Source: CAYLNM01 sp964385045
GTDB taxonomy: Bacteria; Planctomycetota; Phycisphaerae; Phycisphaerales; SM1A02
Assembly (NCBI GenBank): GCA_964385045.1
Contig: CAYLNM010000107.1
Location: forward strand, 1-15,729
Length of the DNA stretch: 15,729 nt
Direction: 5' to 3'
Shown here: in pieces, positions 6,016-13,185 of the stretch
Layout: each line of letters opens with the position of its first letter
Numbering within the stretch: the first letter of the stretch is position 1
Program-made: the position numbers and the translations under genes
Notes under the pieces: generated by a model
The model's input: the letters and a program-made list of their open reading frames with translations, nothing else
Database searches by the model: none
What the model was told of the DNA's origin: nothing

Positions 6016-8177
6016 GCCGTCCCCGCACCACCGCGCCCCTCCGCCTCGCCCTCGGCGCCCTCGCGGTCCTCGTGGTCGCCGGCGCACTGATCGCGATCGC
6101 CCGCCGCCCCGAGGTCCGCCTCACCGTCGATGCCACCAAGACGCGGTCGTACTCGCTGAGCCCGCAGACCCGCGAGCTGCTCGGGCGGCTCGAGGGCGAC
6201 TGGCGGATCGCGGTCGTGCTCGCGGGCGAGGACGTGGACGCGCGGATCCGCCGGCAGGTGGACGAGGTGCTGCGGCGGTTCCGGGCCGCCTCCGACGCCC
6301 TCACGGTCACCTTCGTGGACCCCGCGGACCCGGCGAGCCTCGCGGCCTACGAGGCGCTGCTCGCCCGCCTGCAGGCGATGGAGCGATCCGCGATCGACCG
6401 CTACGAGACGCGTCTCGACGCGGCGGCGGACGCCTTCGACGAGCTCATGCTCTACGCCCAGCAGGTCACGGTCGACCTCGAGGGGGCGCTGCGGCGACTG
6501 CCCGAGGACGACCCGGGCCGCGAGGCGGTCACGGCCCGGCTCGGCGTGATGCGGGTGCTCGCCCGCGACGGGGGACGTCTGGTCGACGAGATCGAGTCGG
6601 CCCGCCGCCCGGGCGACGCCGTCCCGCTGCCACGGTACGACCTCGCCCGCAGCATCCTCCGCGAGGCCTGCTCGCAGTGGGCGGATCAGGTGCTCGCCCT
6701 CGCCGCGCTCTTCGACGACTGGGGTCGCGCATCCGGCCTTCCCGCCGAGCTGCGGCTGTACGGCCGGCAGGCGGCGGGACCGGCCCGCGAGCTGGCCACC
6801 CGGCTCGTGACCGCGAGCGAGGGGCTCGTCGACCTGCCGGACCTGCAGACCGCGCGGGTCGCGGCCCGGCTCGAGGAGGGCGAGGCGGCGGTGGTGCTCG
6901 GCCCGGACCGGGCGGCCGTGATCCCCTCCGAGGAGCTGCTGCCGCGCCTGCCGCTGGACGCGGGGGCCGGCTCGGCGACGTTCGACCGGCGCTTCCAGGG
7001 CGAGCAGGTCATCTCGGCCGCGATCCGCTCGCTGCTCGTGGACGCGATGCCGACCGCGGTCTTCGTGCACGTCGACCCGGCGTCGATGCTCGCGCCGCGT
7101 CAGGACGCCACCGACGTCGCCGGGCTGCGGGCCGCGCTCGAGCGCTCGCGGATCGAGGTCCGGGAGTGGGCCGTCGACCGCGAGGAGCGGCCGGTGATCG
7201 AGCCCGGACAGCCGGTGACCTGGTTCGTGGTGCCGCCGCTGCGGCGCGACGGCCTCGAGCTCGACGATCGCGAGCGGGCACTGCTGGAGGCGACCCGCGG
7301 CCTGCTCGCGGCCGGCGAGTCGGTCGTCCTGTCGCTCAACCCGAGCCTGCGTCCCCGCATGCGGATGCGCGAGCCGTGGGCCGCGGTGGCCGAGGACGCC
7401 GGCGTGCCGGCCGACGTGGGCGAGGTGGTGCTCGAGGCGACCCCGATGACGGCGGGCGCGTTCTCGGTCGAGGCCGTCCTCGCCCTCGATGCGTTTCCCC
7501 CCGCGCACCCGCTCGCCCGGGCCCTCGAGGGCCAACGGCTCACGCTGCCGCTGCCGGTGCCACTGCGGGCGGGGGGCGCCGGGGGTGCGGGCGACGACGG
7601 CGATGCGGACGACGACGACGACGGCGACGCGAGCGGCGACGGCGAGGGCCCGGCCGCGGGCGCGACCACGGGCGCCACGCACGCCGTCGTCGCGGCCGCG
7701 GAGCCCCAGCCCGGCCGCTGGCGCGAGGACGAGTGGGGTGCCGGCGGCCTGCCGTCGGCCCCGCCGCCGGGCGAGTCGCTGGAGGCGCCGGTCCCCCTGG
7801 TGGTCGCGGTGGAGCGGCCGCACCCGGCCGGCCCCGGGGCCGGACTTCCGGGCCTCACCGGGCGGCAGCGGCTGCTGGTGGTCGGCTCGGGCGGCTGGAT
7901 GCGCAGCCGCACCGCGGACGCGATCGCGGACCTCGGCGGCGGACGGGCGGCCCTCGTCAGCCCCGGCAACCAGGAGCTCGCGCTCGCCTCGGTGGCGTGG
8001 CTCGCGGGTCAGGACGAGCTCGTCGTCGCCAGCGCCGCGGGCGGGCAGGTCGCGCGACTCCGCGGCGTCGACGGCACCGTCCGCACCCGGTGGGCGATCG
8101 CGACCGTGCTCGTGCTGCCGGCGGCCCTCGTCGTGCTCGGTCTCGCGGCCGGCTGGTGGCGGAGGCGGGCGACATGA
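6012..8177 (+). CDS. GldG-like ABC transporter auxiliary protein (ABC_transp_aux)
   Basis: A large membrane-anchored accessory subunit of 721 residues. One membrane span lies near the N-terminus (about 11-29) and one near the C-terminus (about 695-712), leaving an extracytoplasmic body. The start of the body, DATKTRSYSLSPQTRELLGRLEG followed by RIAVVLAG and VTFVDPADP, is the typical GldG opening. FQGEQVISAAIRSLLVDAMPTAVFVHVDP (near 331-359) matches the conserved middle ahead of the sugar-binding-like ABC_transp_aux fold. An Asp/Gly-rich acidic insert lies around residues 520-570, and a long helical stretch with many Ala/Arg/Glu around 115-215. GGAGG at 6003-6007 lies 4 nt before the ATG, which overlaps the permease stop. 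The protein probably holds or guides the exported substrate, or links the transporter to other periplasmic parts; this is inference. Confidence 0.88.
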   Translation: MSRPRTTAPLRLALGALAVLVVAGALIAIARRPEVRLTVDATKTRSYSLSPQTRELLGRLEGDWRIAVVLAGEDVDARIRRQVDEVLRRFRAASDALTVTFVDPADPASLAAYEALLARLQAMERSAIDRYETRLDAAADAFDELMLYAQQVTVDLEGALRRLPEDDPGREAVTARLGVMRVLARDGGRLVDEIESARRPGDAVPLPRYDLARSILREACSQWADQVLALAALFDDWGRASGLPAELRLYGRQAAGPARELATRLVTASEGLVDLPDLQTARVAARLEEGEAAVVLGPDRAAVIPSEELLPRLPLDAGAGSATFDRRFQGEQVISAAIRSLLVDAMPTAVFVHVDPASMLAPRQDATDVAGLRAALERSRIEVREWAVDREERPVIEPGQPVTWFVVPPLRRDGLELDDRERALLEATRGLLAAGESVVLSLNPSLRPRMRMREPWAAVAEDAGVPADVGEVVLEATPMTAGAFSVEAVLALDAFPPAHPLARALEGQRLTLPLPVPLRAGGAGGAGDDGDADDDDDGDASGDGEGPAAGATTGATHAVVAAAEPQPGRWREDEWGAGGLPSAPPPGESLEAPVPLVVAVERPHPAGPGAGLPGLTGRQRLLVVGSGGWMRSRTADAIADLGGGRAALVSPGNQELALASVAWLAGQDELVVASAAGGQVARLRGVDGTVRTRWAIATVLVLPAALVVLGLAAGWWRRRAT

Positions 8178-9658
8178 GCTGGCGGGCGGTGGCCGGATGG
8201 TGGCTGGCGGCGATCGTCCTCGTGACGATCGCGGTGGCGTGGGAGCGGGTGCGACCCGCCTCGGGCCGGGCGGCCGCGGGTGCGCCGCAGCCGGTCTTCG
8301 CGGTGGCGGGGGCGCCGGACGACGCCGCGCCGCTGGCGGGGGCCCCGGCGTGGCCGGAGGGCGAGGCGAGGGAGCTCGTCGTGGAGCGCGACGGCGAGCC
8401 GCGCCGCCGCTTCGTGCGGGGCGAGGGCCGCGACTGGCGACAGGTCGAGCCGATCGAGCACCCGGTGGACCCCTTCTCGATGGAGCGCACGATCGCGCTC
8501 GCCCGCGAGCTGCGGGCCCGGGACGTGATCGAGGCCGCGGACCTCGGCGACGACGCCGCCGAGACTCCCGCCGAGCTGCTCGGCCTCGAGCCGCCGCGGG
8601 CCCGGCTCACGGTGCGATGGCGGGCGGAGGAGGACGACGACGACGCGCCGCTCGAGTCGACGACCGAGCGGCCCGCCGGACGGACCATCGAGCGGACCAT
8701 CGAGCTGGGCCGCCGGGGGATCGGCGGACGGGCCTACGCCCGGCTCGCGGGCGACGACCGCGTGCTCGTGGTCGACACGGGCCTGCACGACCGCGCGGTC
8801 CGCATGGACCCCAAGGAGTGGCGGGAGCGCTCGATCTTCGGCGACGTCGCCCTGGACACGCTCCGCTCGGTGGAGCTGCGCGAGGGCGCGATGGCGATCC
8901 GCCTCGAGCGCGAGCGGCGCCGCTGGCGGATGGCCGAGCCCTACGCCACGCGGCTGAATCCCATCCTGCTCGACGAGCTGGTGGGCGAGCTCGCCGGCGC
9001 CCGCGTCGCGGGCTTCGTGCTCGACCGGCCCGACGATCTCGGGCGGTTCCGGCTCGATCCGCCCATCGCCGAGGTGGTGGTGACGGTGGAGGAGCCCGGC
9101 CGGGCGCCGCGCACGACGACGCTGGCGATCGGGGCGCCGGCCGGAGCCGGCACCGGCGATCGCTTCGGCCGGATCGACGACCGGCCCGTCGTGGTGCGGA
9201 TCCCGGGCAGCGTGGTGCGGGCGATCGCACGGCCGCCCCAGGCGTGGGCCGACCCGACCGCCACCGGCACCGCCCCGGCCGACGTCGGCCGCGTGCGCAT
9301 CCTCTCCGCCGACCGCGAGATCGTGCTCGAGCGGGCCGGCGCGGGCTGGACGATGGCGGTGGGGGCCGGCGGCGACGCTCCGGGCGAGCCGAGCGCGATC
9401 GACCCCGAGGGGCCCGACCGGCTGCTCGACCTGCTCGCGGAGGTGCGGGCCCCGAGCGTGCGCGAGGGCACGCTGCCGCCCGGCGAAGCGGTCACCGTGG
9501 TGCTCGAGGACTTCGGGGCCCGGCCGCTGCACGCGGTGCGCATCGCGTCGGCGGGCGAGGGCGAGGCCTGGATCATGGACGCCGGCGACGGACTGCTGCG
9601 GCTGTATCCCGCGGGCATCGAGCCGCCGCTGGATCCGGCCGCGCTGCGGGGCGACTGA
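8174..9658 (+). CDS. DUF4340 domain protein, membrane-anchored
   Basis: A 494-residue protein with a single N-terminal membrane anchor (about 5-24, WWLAAIVLVTIAVAW) and a large, presumably extracytoplasmic, remainder. It carries DUF4340-type segments: DWRQVEPIEHPVDPFSMERTIALARELRARDVIE, then AELLGLEPPRARLTV, then a second similar unit WRMAEPYATRLNPILLDELVGELAGARVAGFVLDRPDDLGRFRLDPP. The recurrence of 'W-x-x-x-P ... L-x-x-L' then 'GL-x-PP' suggests internally repeated modules. GGAGG at 8161-8165 lies 8 nt upstream and the ATG overlaps the GldG-like stop, so translation is coupled. DUF4340 proteins commonly follow GldG-like genes and are taken to be part of the same transporter, but no biochemical role is known to me. 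Confidence 0.85.
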   Translation: MSWRAVAGWWLAAIVLVTIAVAWERVRPASGRAAAGAPQPVFAVAGAPDDAAPLAGAPAWPEGEARELVVERDGEPRRRFVRGEGRDWRQVEPIEHPVDPFSMERTIALARELRARDVIEAADLGDDAAETPAELLGLEPPRARLTVRWRAEEDDDDAPLESTTERPAGRTIERTIELGRRGIGGRAYARLAGDDRVLVVDTGLHDRAVRMDPKEWRERSIFGDVALDTLRSVELREGAMAIRLERERRRWRMAEPYATRLNPILLDELVGELAGARVAGFVLDRPDDLGRFRLDPPIAEVVVTVEEPGRAPRTTTLAIGAPAGAGTGDRFGRIDDRPVVVRIPGSVVRAIARPPQAWADPTATGTAPADVGRVRILSADREIVLERAGAGWTMAVGAGGDAPGEPSAIDPEGPDRLLDLLAEVRAPSVREGTLPPGEAVTVVLEDFGARPLHAVRIASAGEGEAWIMDAGDGLLRLYPAGIEPPLDPAALRGD

Positions 9659-9698
9659 GGCGACGGGCGACGGGCGACGCGGCGCGACGGAGCGCGGC

Positions 9699-9715
9699 GG
9701 CGGCGACGAGCCGCC
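9699..9715. terminator. Hairpin in the convergent DUF4340 / ribD gap
   Basis: GGCGGC (9699-9704), a 5-nt loop, then GCCGCC (9710-9715) form a perfect 6-bp stem in the 66-nt gap between two convergent stop codons. The gap also starts with a short 7-bp tandem repeat, CGACGGG twice and then CGACGCG (9661-9681). There is no T-tract on either strand, so termination here would not be classically intrinsic. Confidence 0.3.
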
Positions 9716-9724
9716 CCGACGGAC

Positions 9725-10933
9725 TCACGCCGCCGGCTCGCCCGCCCGCGCGTCCTCCGCCGCCGCCGAGCCCACGCGCCACCACGCGACCGCGTCCTCG
9801 CCCCGCCGCCGCAGGTCGACCAGTCGCCCCGGGATCGCCTCGTCGATGCGTCCCGGCGTCATCCCATCGGCCGGGGGACGGGCATCGCCGTCGGCGAGCA
9901 GCCGCGGGCCGGTGAAGACCCACGCCGTCTGGACGAGATCGGCCGCGAGCAGCCGCCCGACCAGCGTCCCGCCCGCCTCGACGAGGACGTGGGTCGCCCC
10001 CCGCACCGCAAGCATCTCGAGGAGCGTCGTCGGGTCGATGCCCTCGCCGCCGGCGGGATCCGCGGGCAGGGCGAGGACCTCCACGCCGTGGGTCCGCAGC
10101 CGGTCGGCCCGTCGCGTGGCCGCGGGATCGCCGCCGTCGACGCGGTCGGCGCGGGCGGCGACGAGCACCGGCCCGAGGGCGACCGTGGAGGCGAGCCGGC
10201 CGTCCGCGGGCGTCTCCGCCCCGGGGTCGGCCACCACCCGCACCGGCACGCGGCGGGGACGACCGTGGCGTGGCGTGAGCTCGGGGTCGTCGGCGAGCAC
10301 GGTGCCGAGCCCGGTGAGGACGGCGTCGGCCCGGCCGCGGGCCCGGTGCACCATCCGCCGGCTGCGGGGACCGCTGATCCACTGGCTGTGGCCGCCCCGG
10401 GCCGCGATCCGGCCGTCGATCGTCTGGGCCCACTTCGCGGTGACCCAGGGCCGGCCGGTCCGCACGCGGTGGACGAAGGGCGCCGCGAGTCGCCACGCCG
10501 CCACGTCGCCGCGGGCCCACGCGACATCGACGCCCGCGGCCGCGAGCCGCGCCGCGCCGCCCGCGGCCTCGGGGTGCGGATCGGCGACCGCGCACACCAC
10601 GCGTCGCACGCCGGCGGCGAGCAGGGCGTCGGTGCACGGCGGCTGCTTGCCGTGGTGGGCGCACGGCTCCAGCGTCACGATGGCGGTGCCGTTCCGGGCC
10701 GCCGGTCCCGCCTCGGCGAGAGCCAGCGCCTCCGCGTGCGGGCCGCCGAACCGCCGGTGGGCGGCGAGGGCGACGCGCCGGCCCTCGGCGTCGAGGATCG
10801 CGCAGCCGACGCAGGGATTCGGCTCGACGTGGCCGCGGAACCGCCACGCGAGCCGGACCGCGGCCGCGAGATGGGCGCGTTCGCCGGGCCGCAGGCCGTC
10901 CGGCGGCTCCTCGACGCGGTCCGCGTCGCTCAC
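9725..10933 (-). CDS. ribD: Riboflavin biosynthesis deaminase/reductase RibD
   Basis: A bifunctional cytoplasmic enzyme: the N-terminal domain deaminates the GTP-derived pyrimidine and the C-terminal domain reduces its ribosyl side chain with NADPH. In 402 residues the deaminase zinc site is intact: His66-Ala-Glu68 in GGPHAEALAL, Cys91 in LEPCAHHGKQPPC and Cys100. The reductase part begins with RPWVTAKWAQTIDGRIA, followed by SQWISGPRSRRMVHRARGRADAVLTGLGTVLADDPELTPR and VLVEAGGTLVGRLLAADLV. The start is a GTG at 10933 overlapping the phosphatase stop (GTGA), with GGAG 8 nt upstream; the frame is open further upstream but only as a shadow of the phosphatase gene. No ribE, ribAB or ribH is adjacent, so it is separated from the usual rib cluster and should be co-transcribed with the membrane phosphatase. 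Confidence 0.95.
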   Translation of the reverse strand: MSDADRVEEPPDGLRPGERAHLAAAVRLAWRFRGHVEPNPCVGCAILDAEGRRVALAAHRRFGGPHAEALALAEAGPAARNGTAIVTLEPCAHHGKQPPCTDALLAAGVRRVVCAVADPHPEAAGGAARLAAAGVDVAWARGDVAAWRLAAPFVHRVRTGRPWVTAKWAQTIDGRIAARGGHSQWISGPRSRRMVHRARGRADAVLTGLGTVLADDPELTPRHGRPRRVPVRVVADPGAETPADGRLASTVALGPVLVAARADRVDGGDPAATRRADRLRTHGVEVLALPADPAGGEGIDPTTLLEMLAVRGATHVLVEAGGTLVGRLLAADLVQTAWVFTGPRLLADGDARPPADGMTPGRIDEAIPGRLVDLRRRGEDAVAWWRVGSAAAEDARAGEPAA

Positions 10934-12915
10934 GCCGACCGCTCCACCCGCAGGCTCGTGAGCGTGAGGGAGGCGATGAGGACGTCGTCGTCGGCCGCCC
11001 CGCCGTGGTGATTCTCGACCGCGCCGGCGAGGAAGCGCGACCAGCTCCGCGGCGGCGTGTCGAAGGTCACCAGCCCGCGGATCCGGTCGATGCCGAACTG
11101 CTCGCCCGCGGCGTTGCGGGCCTCGAAGGCGCCGTCCGTGTACGCGATCACCACGTCGCCGGGGCCGAGGGTGGTGCACTCCTCGATCGACTCGAAGTCC
11201 CCCGGCCCGAGGGCCCCGAGCAGCATCGTGGTGGTCTCGAGCTCGCTCACGGCGCCATCCGCCCGCCGCAGGATCGACGGGGGGTGCCCGGCGCTGACCC
11301 AGCGCAGCTCGCCGCGGCTCGGGTCGAGGGTCATGCAGGTCCCGGTGGCGAACATGCTGTGTCGCGACATCGTGAGGTGGATGTAGCGGTTGAGCAGCTC
11401 CATGATCTCGCGCGGCGTCGCCGACGCGTCCTCGGCGAGGATCCGCTCGAGCTCGCCGAAGAGCCGGTTCACGGTGAGGGCGGCCGCGAGGCCGTGCCCC
11501 GCGACGTCGAGCAGCGTCACCGTGATGCGGCCGGTCCGGTCGCAGCGGTGCACATGGACGTAGTCGCCGCCGATCTCGTGGATCGGCTCGTAGGTGTACT
11601 CGAAGCGCACCTCGCCGTCGACGGACGGCGGGAACATCGCGTCGTGGACGATGCGGGCCCGCGAGAGCTCGTCGTCCACGAAGGACATGCGGCCGCGCAG
11701 CTCCTCCTGCTCGGCGAGGTCGTCGCGCACCCGCTGCCGCCAGCCGGCCACGAGCACGCCCGGCAGCAGGGCGATCGGGCTCAGCATCGCGATCACCACG
11801 CGGTCGAACGGGTTGAGGCCGCCCGCCGCCGGACCGTCGGCCACGCCCGGCACCATGAACGCGACGACCCACGCCACGAGCAGCGGGACGAACGGCACCA
11901 CCGACTCCCGCACGTCCCACCAGGGCACGAAGAGCGAGGCCGCCACGTGCAGGACCACCAGCTCGGCCAGGCCCCAGGTGACCGAGCCCGGCACCGCGGG
12001 CTCGACGAGCAGGCGGGAGGCGAGGAGCACCGCCCCCACGAACATGATCGTCAGCGCCGCCCCGCCGTCGGGAGCCGGCTCGTGCCGATCGCGGCGAAGG
12101 GGCGAGTCGTCCCGGGCGCGGTCGCGCCGCCGCCTGGCCCGCCGCTCGCGCCGCACCGCGTACCACGCCGCCGCGGCGGCGAGGGCCAGAGCCAGCATCC
12201 GCATCCCGATGCGGCGGCGGTGATCCTCCGCCGTCTCCACCGCGGTGCCCGCCGCCCGCACCTCGCGGAGCCGGATGTCGGTCAGCACCGTGCCGCGGGT
12301 CAGGGCCGCCGCCGCCGCGAGCGGCTCGCCGCGTTCGGCCGCGTCGAGCAGCCGGGGCTCGAGTGCGCCGAGGGCCTCCCGCGCGGCCCGGACCGCCGGG
12401 GTCTCGAGGCGATCGAGGTCGCTGCGCAGCCGCTCCCAGCCGGAACGACCCGGCATGCCCTCGGCGGCCCGGACCTCCGGGGCCAGGGCGTCCCAGGCCA
12501 GCCCCGTCCCGAGGGCGGGCCGGGCCACCGCCGGGACCGACTCCAGCACCTCGGCCCGCTCGGCGTCCGTGCGGGCCAGCCGCCGCGCCGCGGGCAGGAT
12601 CTCGTCGCGCCATGCCCGCTCGGTGAGGGGCGTGCGCTCGGCCGCGGCCGCGACGTCCTCGAGCGGCGCCGAGGCCGGCGCCCTTCGGACCGCCGAACGC
12701 ACGGCGGGCTCGGTCCCGTCGAGGACGGCCCGCGCCTCGGCGGCCCGCTCCAGGACCACCGGGCGATGGACCGTCCACGTGCGCACCGCGGCCACGAGCA
12801 CGATGAGCGTGACCGCCGTCGCCACCGCCGCGAGCGGCGGGGGGCCGGGACGCGGGGGCGGACGGTCCTCGCTCGCGAAGTCGTCGCGTCGCGAACCTCG
12901 TCGGGGCAGGGGCAT
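10930..12915 (-). CDS. Membrane-bound SpoIIE/PP2C-type serine phosphatase
   Basis: A predicted signalling phosphatase of 661 residues. A cytoplasmic Arg/Pro-rich start leads to span 1 (about 29-48), a 180-residue helical extracytoplasmic region (50-230), then five more spans at about 236-254, 285-303, 312-332, 337-357 and 371-391. A short linker helix (395-425) joins the SpoIIE catalytic domain (about 435-655). Metal-binding motifs are present: HEIGGDY with Asp451, LLDVAGHG with Asp470, YTDGAFEARN with Asp594 and ADDDVLIAS (641-649). SAGHPPSILR (541-550) is another family hallmark. Such proteins usually dephosphorylate anti-anti-sigma-type (STAS) partners in partner-switching; no STAS or anti-sigma gene is in the window. 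The start at 12915 is the only sensible Met before span 1; the nearest GAGG is 12 nt upstream. It overlaps ribD by 4 nt. Confidence 0.9.
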   Translation of the reverse strand: MPLPRRGSRRDDFASEDRPPPRPGPPPLAAVATAVTLIVLVAAVRTWTVHRPVVLERAAEARAVLDGTEPAVRSAVRRAPASAPLEDVAAAAERTPLTERAWRDEILPAARRLARTDAERAEVLESVPAVARPALGTGLAWDALAPEVRAAEGMPGRSGWERLRSDLDRLETPAVRAAREALGALEPRLLDAAERGEPLAAAAALTRGTVLTDIRLREVRAAGTAVETAEDHRRRIGMRMLALALAAAAAWYAVRRERRARRRRDRARDDSPLRRDRHEPAPDGGAALTIMFVGAVLLASRLLVEPAVPGSVTWGLAELVVLHVAASLFVPWWDVRESVVPFVPLLVAWVVAFMVPGVADGPAAGGLNPFDRVVIAMLSPIALLPGVLVAGWRQRVRDDLAEQEELRGRMSFVDDELSRARIVHDAMFPPSVDGEVRFEYTYEPIHEIGGDYVHVHRCDRTGRITVTLLDVAGHGLAAALTVNRLFGELERILAEDASATPREIMELLNRYIHLTMSRHSMFATGTCMTLDPSRGELRWVSAGHPPSILRRADGAVSELETTTMLLGALGPGDFESIEECTTLGPGDVVIAYTDGAFEARNAAGEQFGIDRIRGLVTFDTPPRSWSRFLAGAVENHHGGAADDDVLIASLTLTSLRVERSA

Positions 12916-13095
12916 GGTGGGGACGGGCCTCGGAAGCGGACGCGCCGGAGCCGCGGGGAACGCGGCGGGGGCGCGCAGTCTACCGCGGTCGCGGCCGCGG
13001 ATCGGTGGTCGATCGGCCGGCGCCGCCCGCCGAGTCGCCCCTGGCCGGGGGCGCCCGGGCGGGCCACGGGCCGACGCCTCGTGCCCCCCGGACGA

Positions 13096-13131
13096 CCGCG
13101 GGGCGGCGCCGTCACCGGCACCGCCCCGCGG
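13096..13131 (-). terminator. Strong 16-pair hairpin with GUGA tetraloop, 3' of fusA
   Basis: CCGCGGGGCGG (13096-13106) pairs exactly with CCGCCCCGCGG (13121-13131). Four further pairs (13108-13111 with 13116-13119) enclose a four-base loop. The one non-Watson-Crick position, 13107/13120, is C-A on the plus strand but G-U in minus-strand RNA, and the loop reads GUGA, a GNRA tetraloop, only on that strand. The structure is therefore best suited to the fusA transcript. It begins 55 nt past the fusA stop. No T-tract follows, so it may act as an atypical terminator or a 3'-end stabiliser. Confidence 0.55.
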
Positions 13132-13151
13132 GACGTCACGTCCATGGTGGC

Positions 13152-13169
13152 CGGGGCGACGAGGCCCCG
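13152..13169 (-). terminator. Small hairpin just after the fusA stop
   Basis: CGGGGC (13152-13157) and GCCCCG (13164-13169) form a perfect 6-bp stem with a 6-nt loop, starting 17 nt after the fusA stop codon. With the larger hairpin that follows, it makes a two-stem 3' region. Confidence 0.35.
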
Positions 13170-13185
13170 ACCCGGCTCCCGAGGC

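Noticed and set aside
4228..6087. A minus-strand open frame of 619 codons antisense to the ABC ATPase and permease.
   Set aside because: It is a Glu/Arg/Gly-rich shadow with no membrane spans or motifs, while the sense frame contains all the ABC motifs and Shine-Dalgarno-supported starts.
10934..12778. An upstream extension of the ribD frame through the phosphatase gene (a fusion protein of about 1,000 residues).
   Set aside because: The extension is in a shadow frame of a clear SpoIIE phosphatase. RibD's own N-terminus and a GTG with GGAG spacing explain the start.
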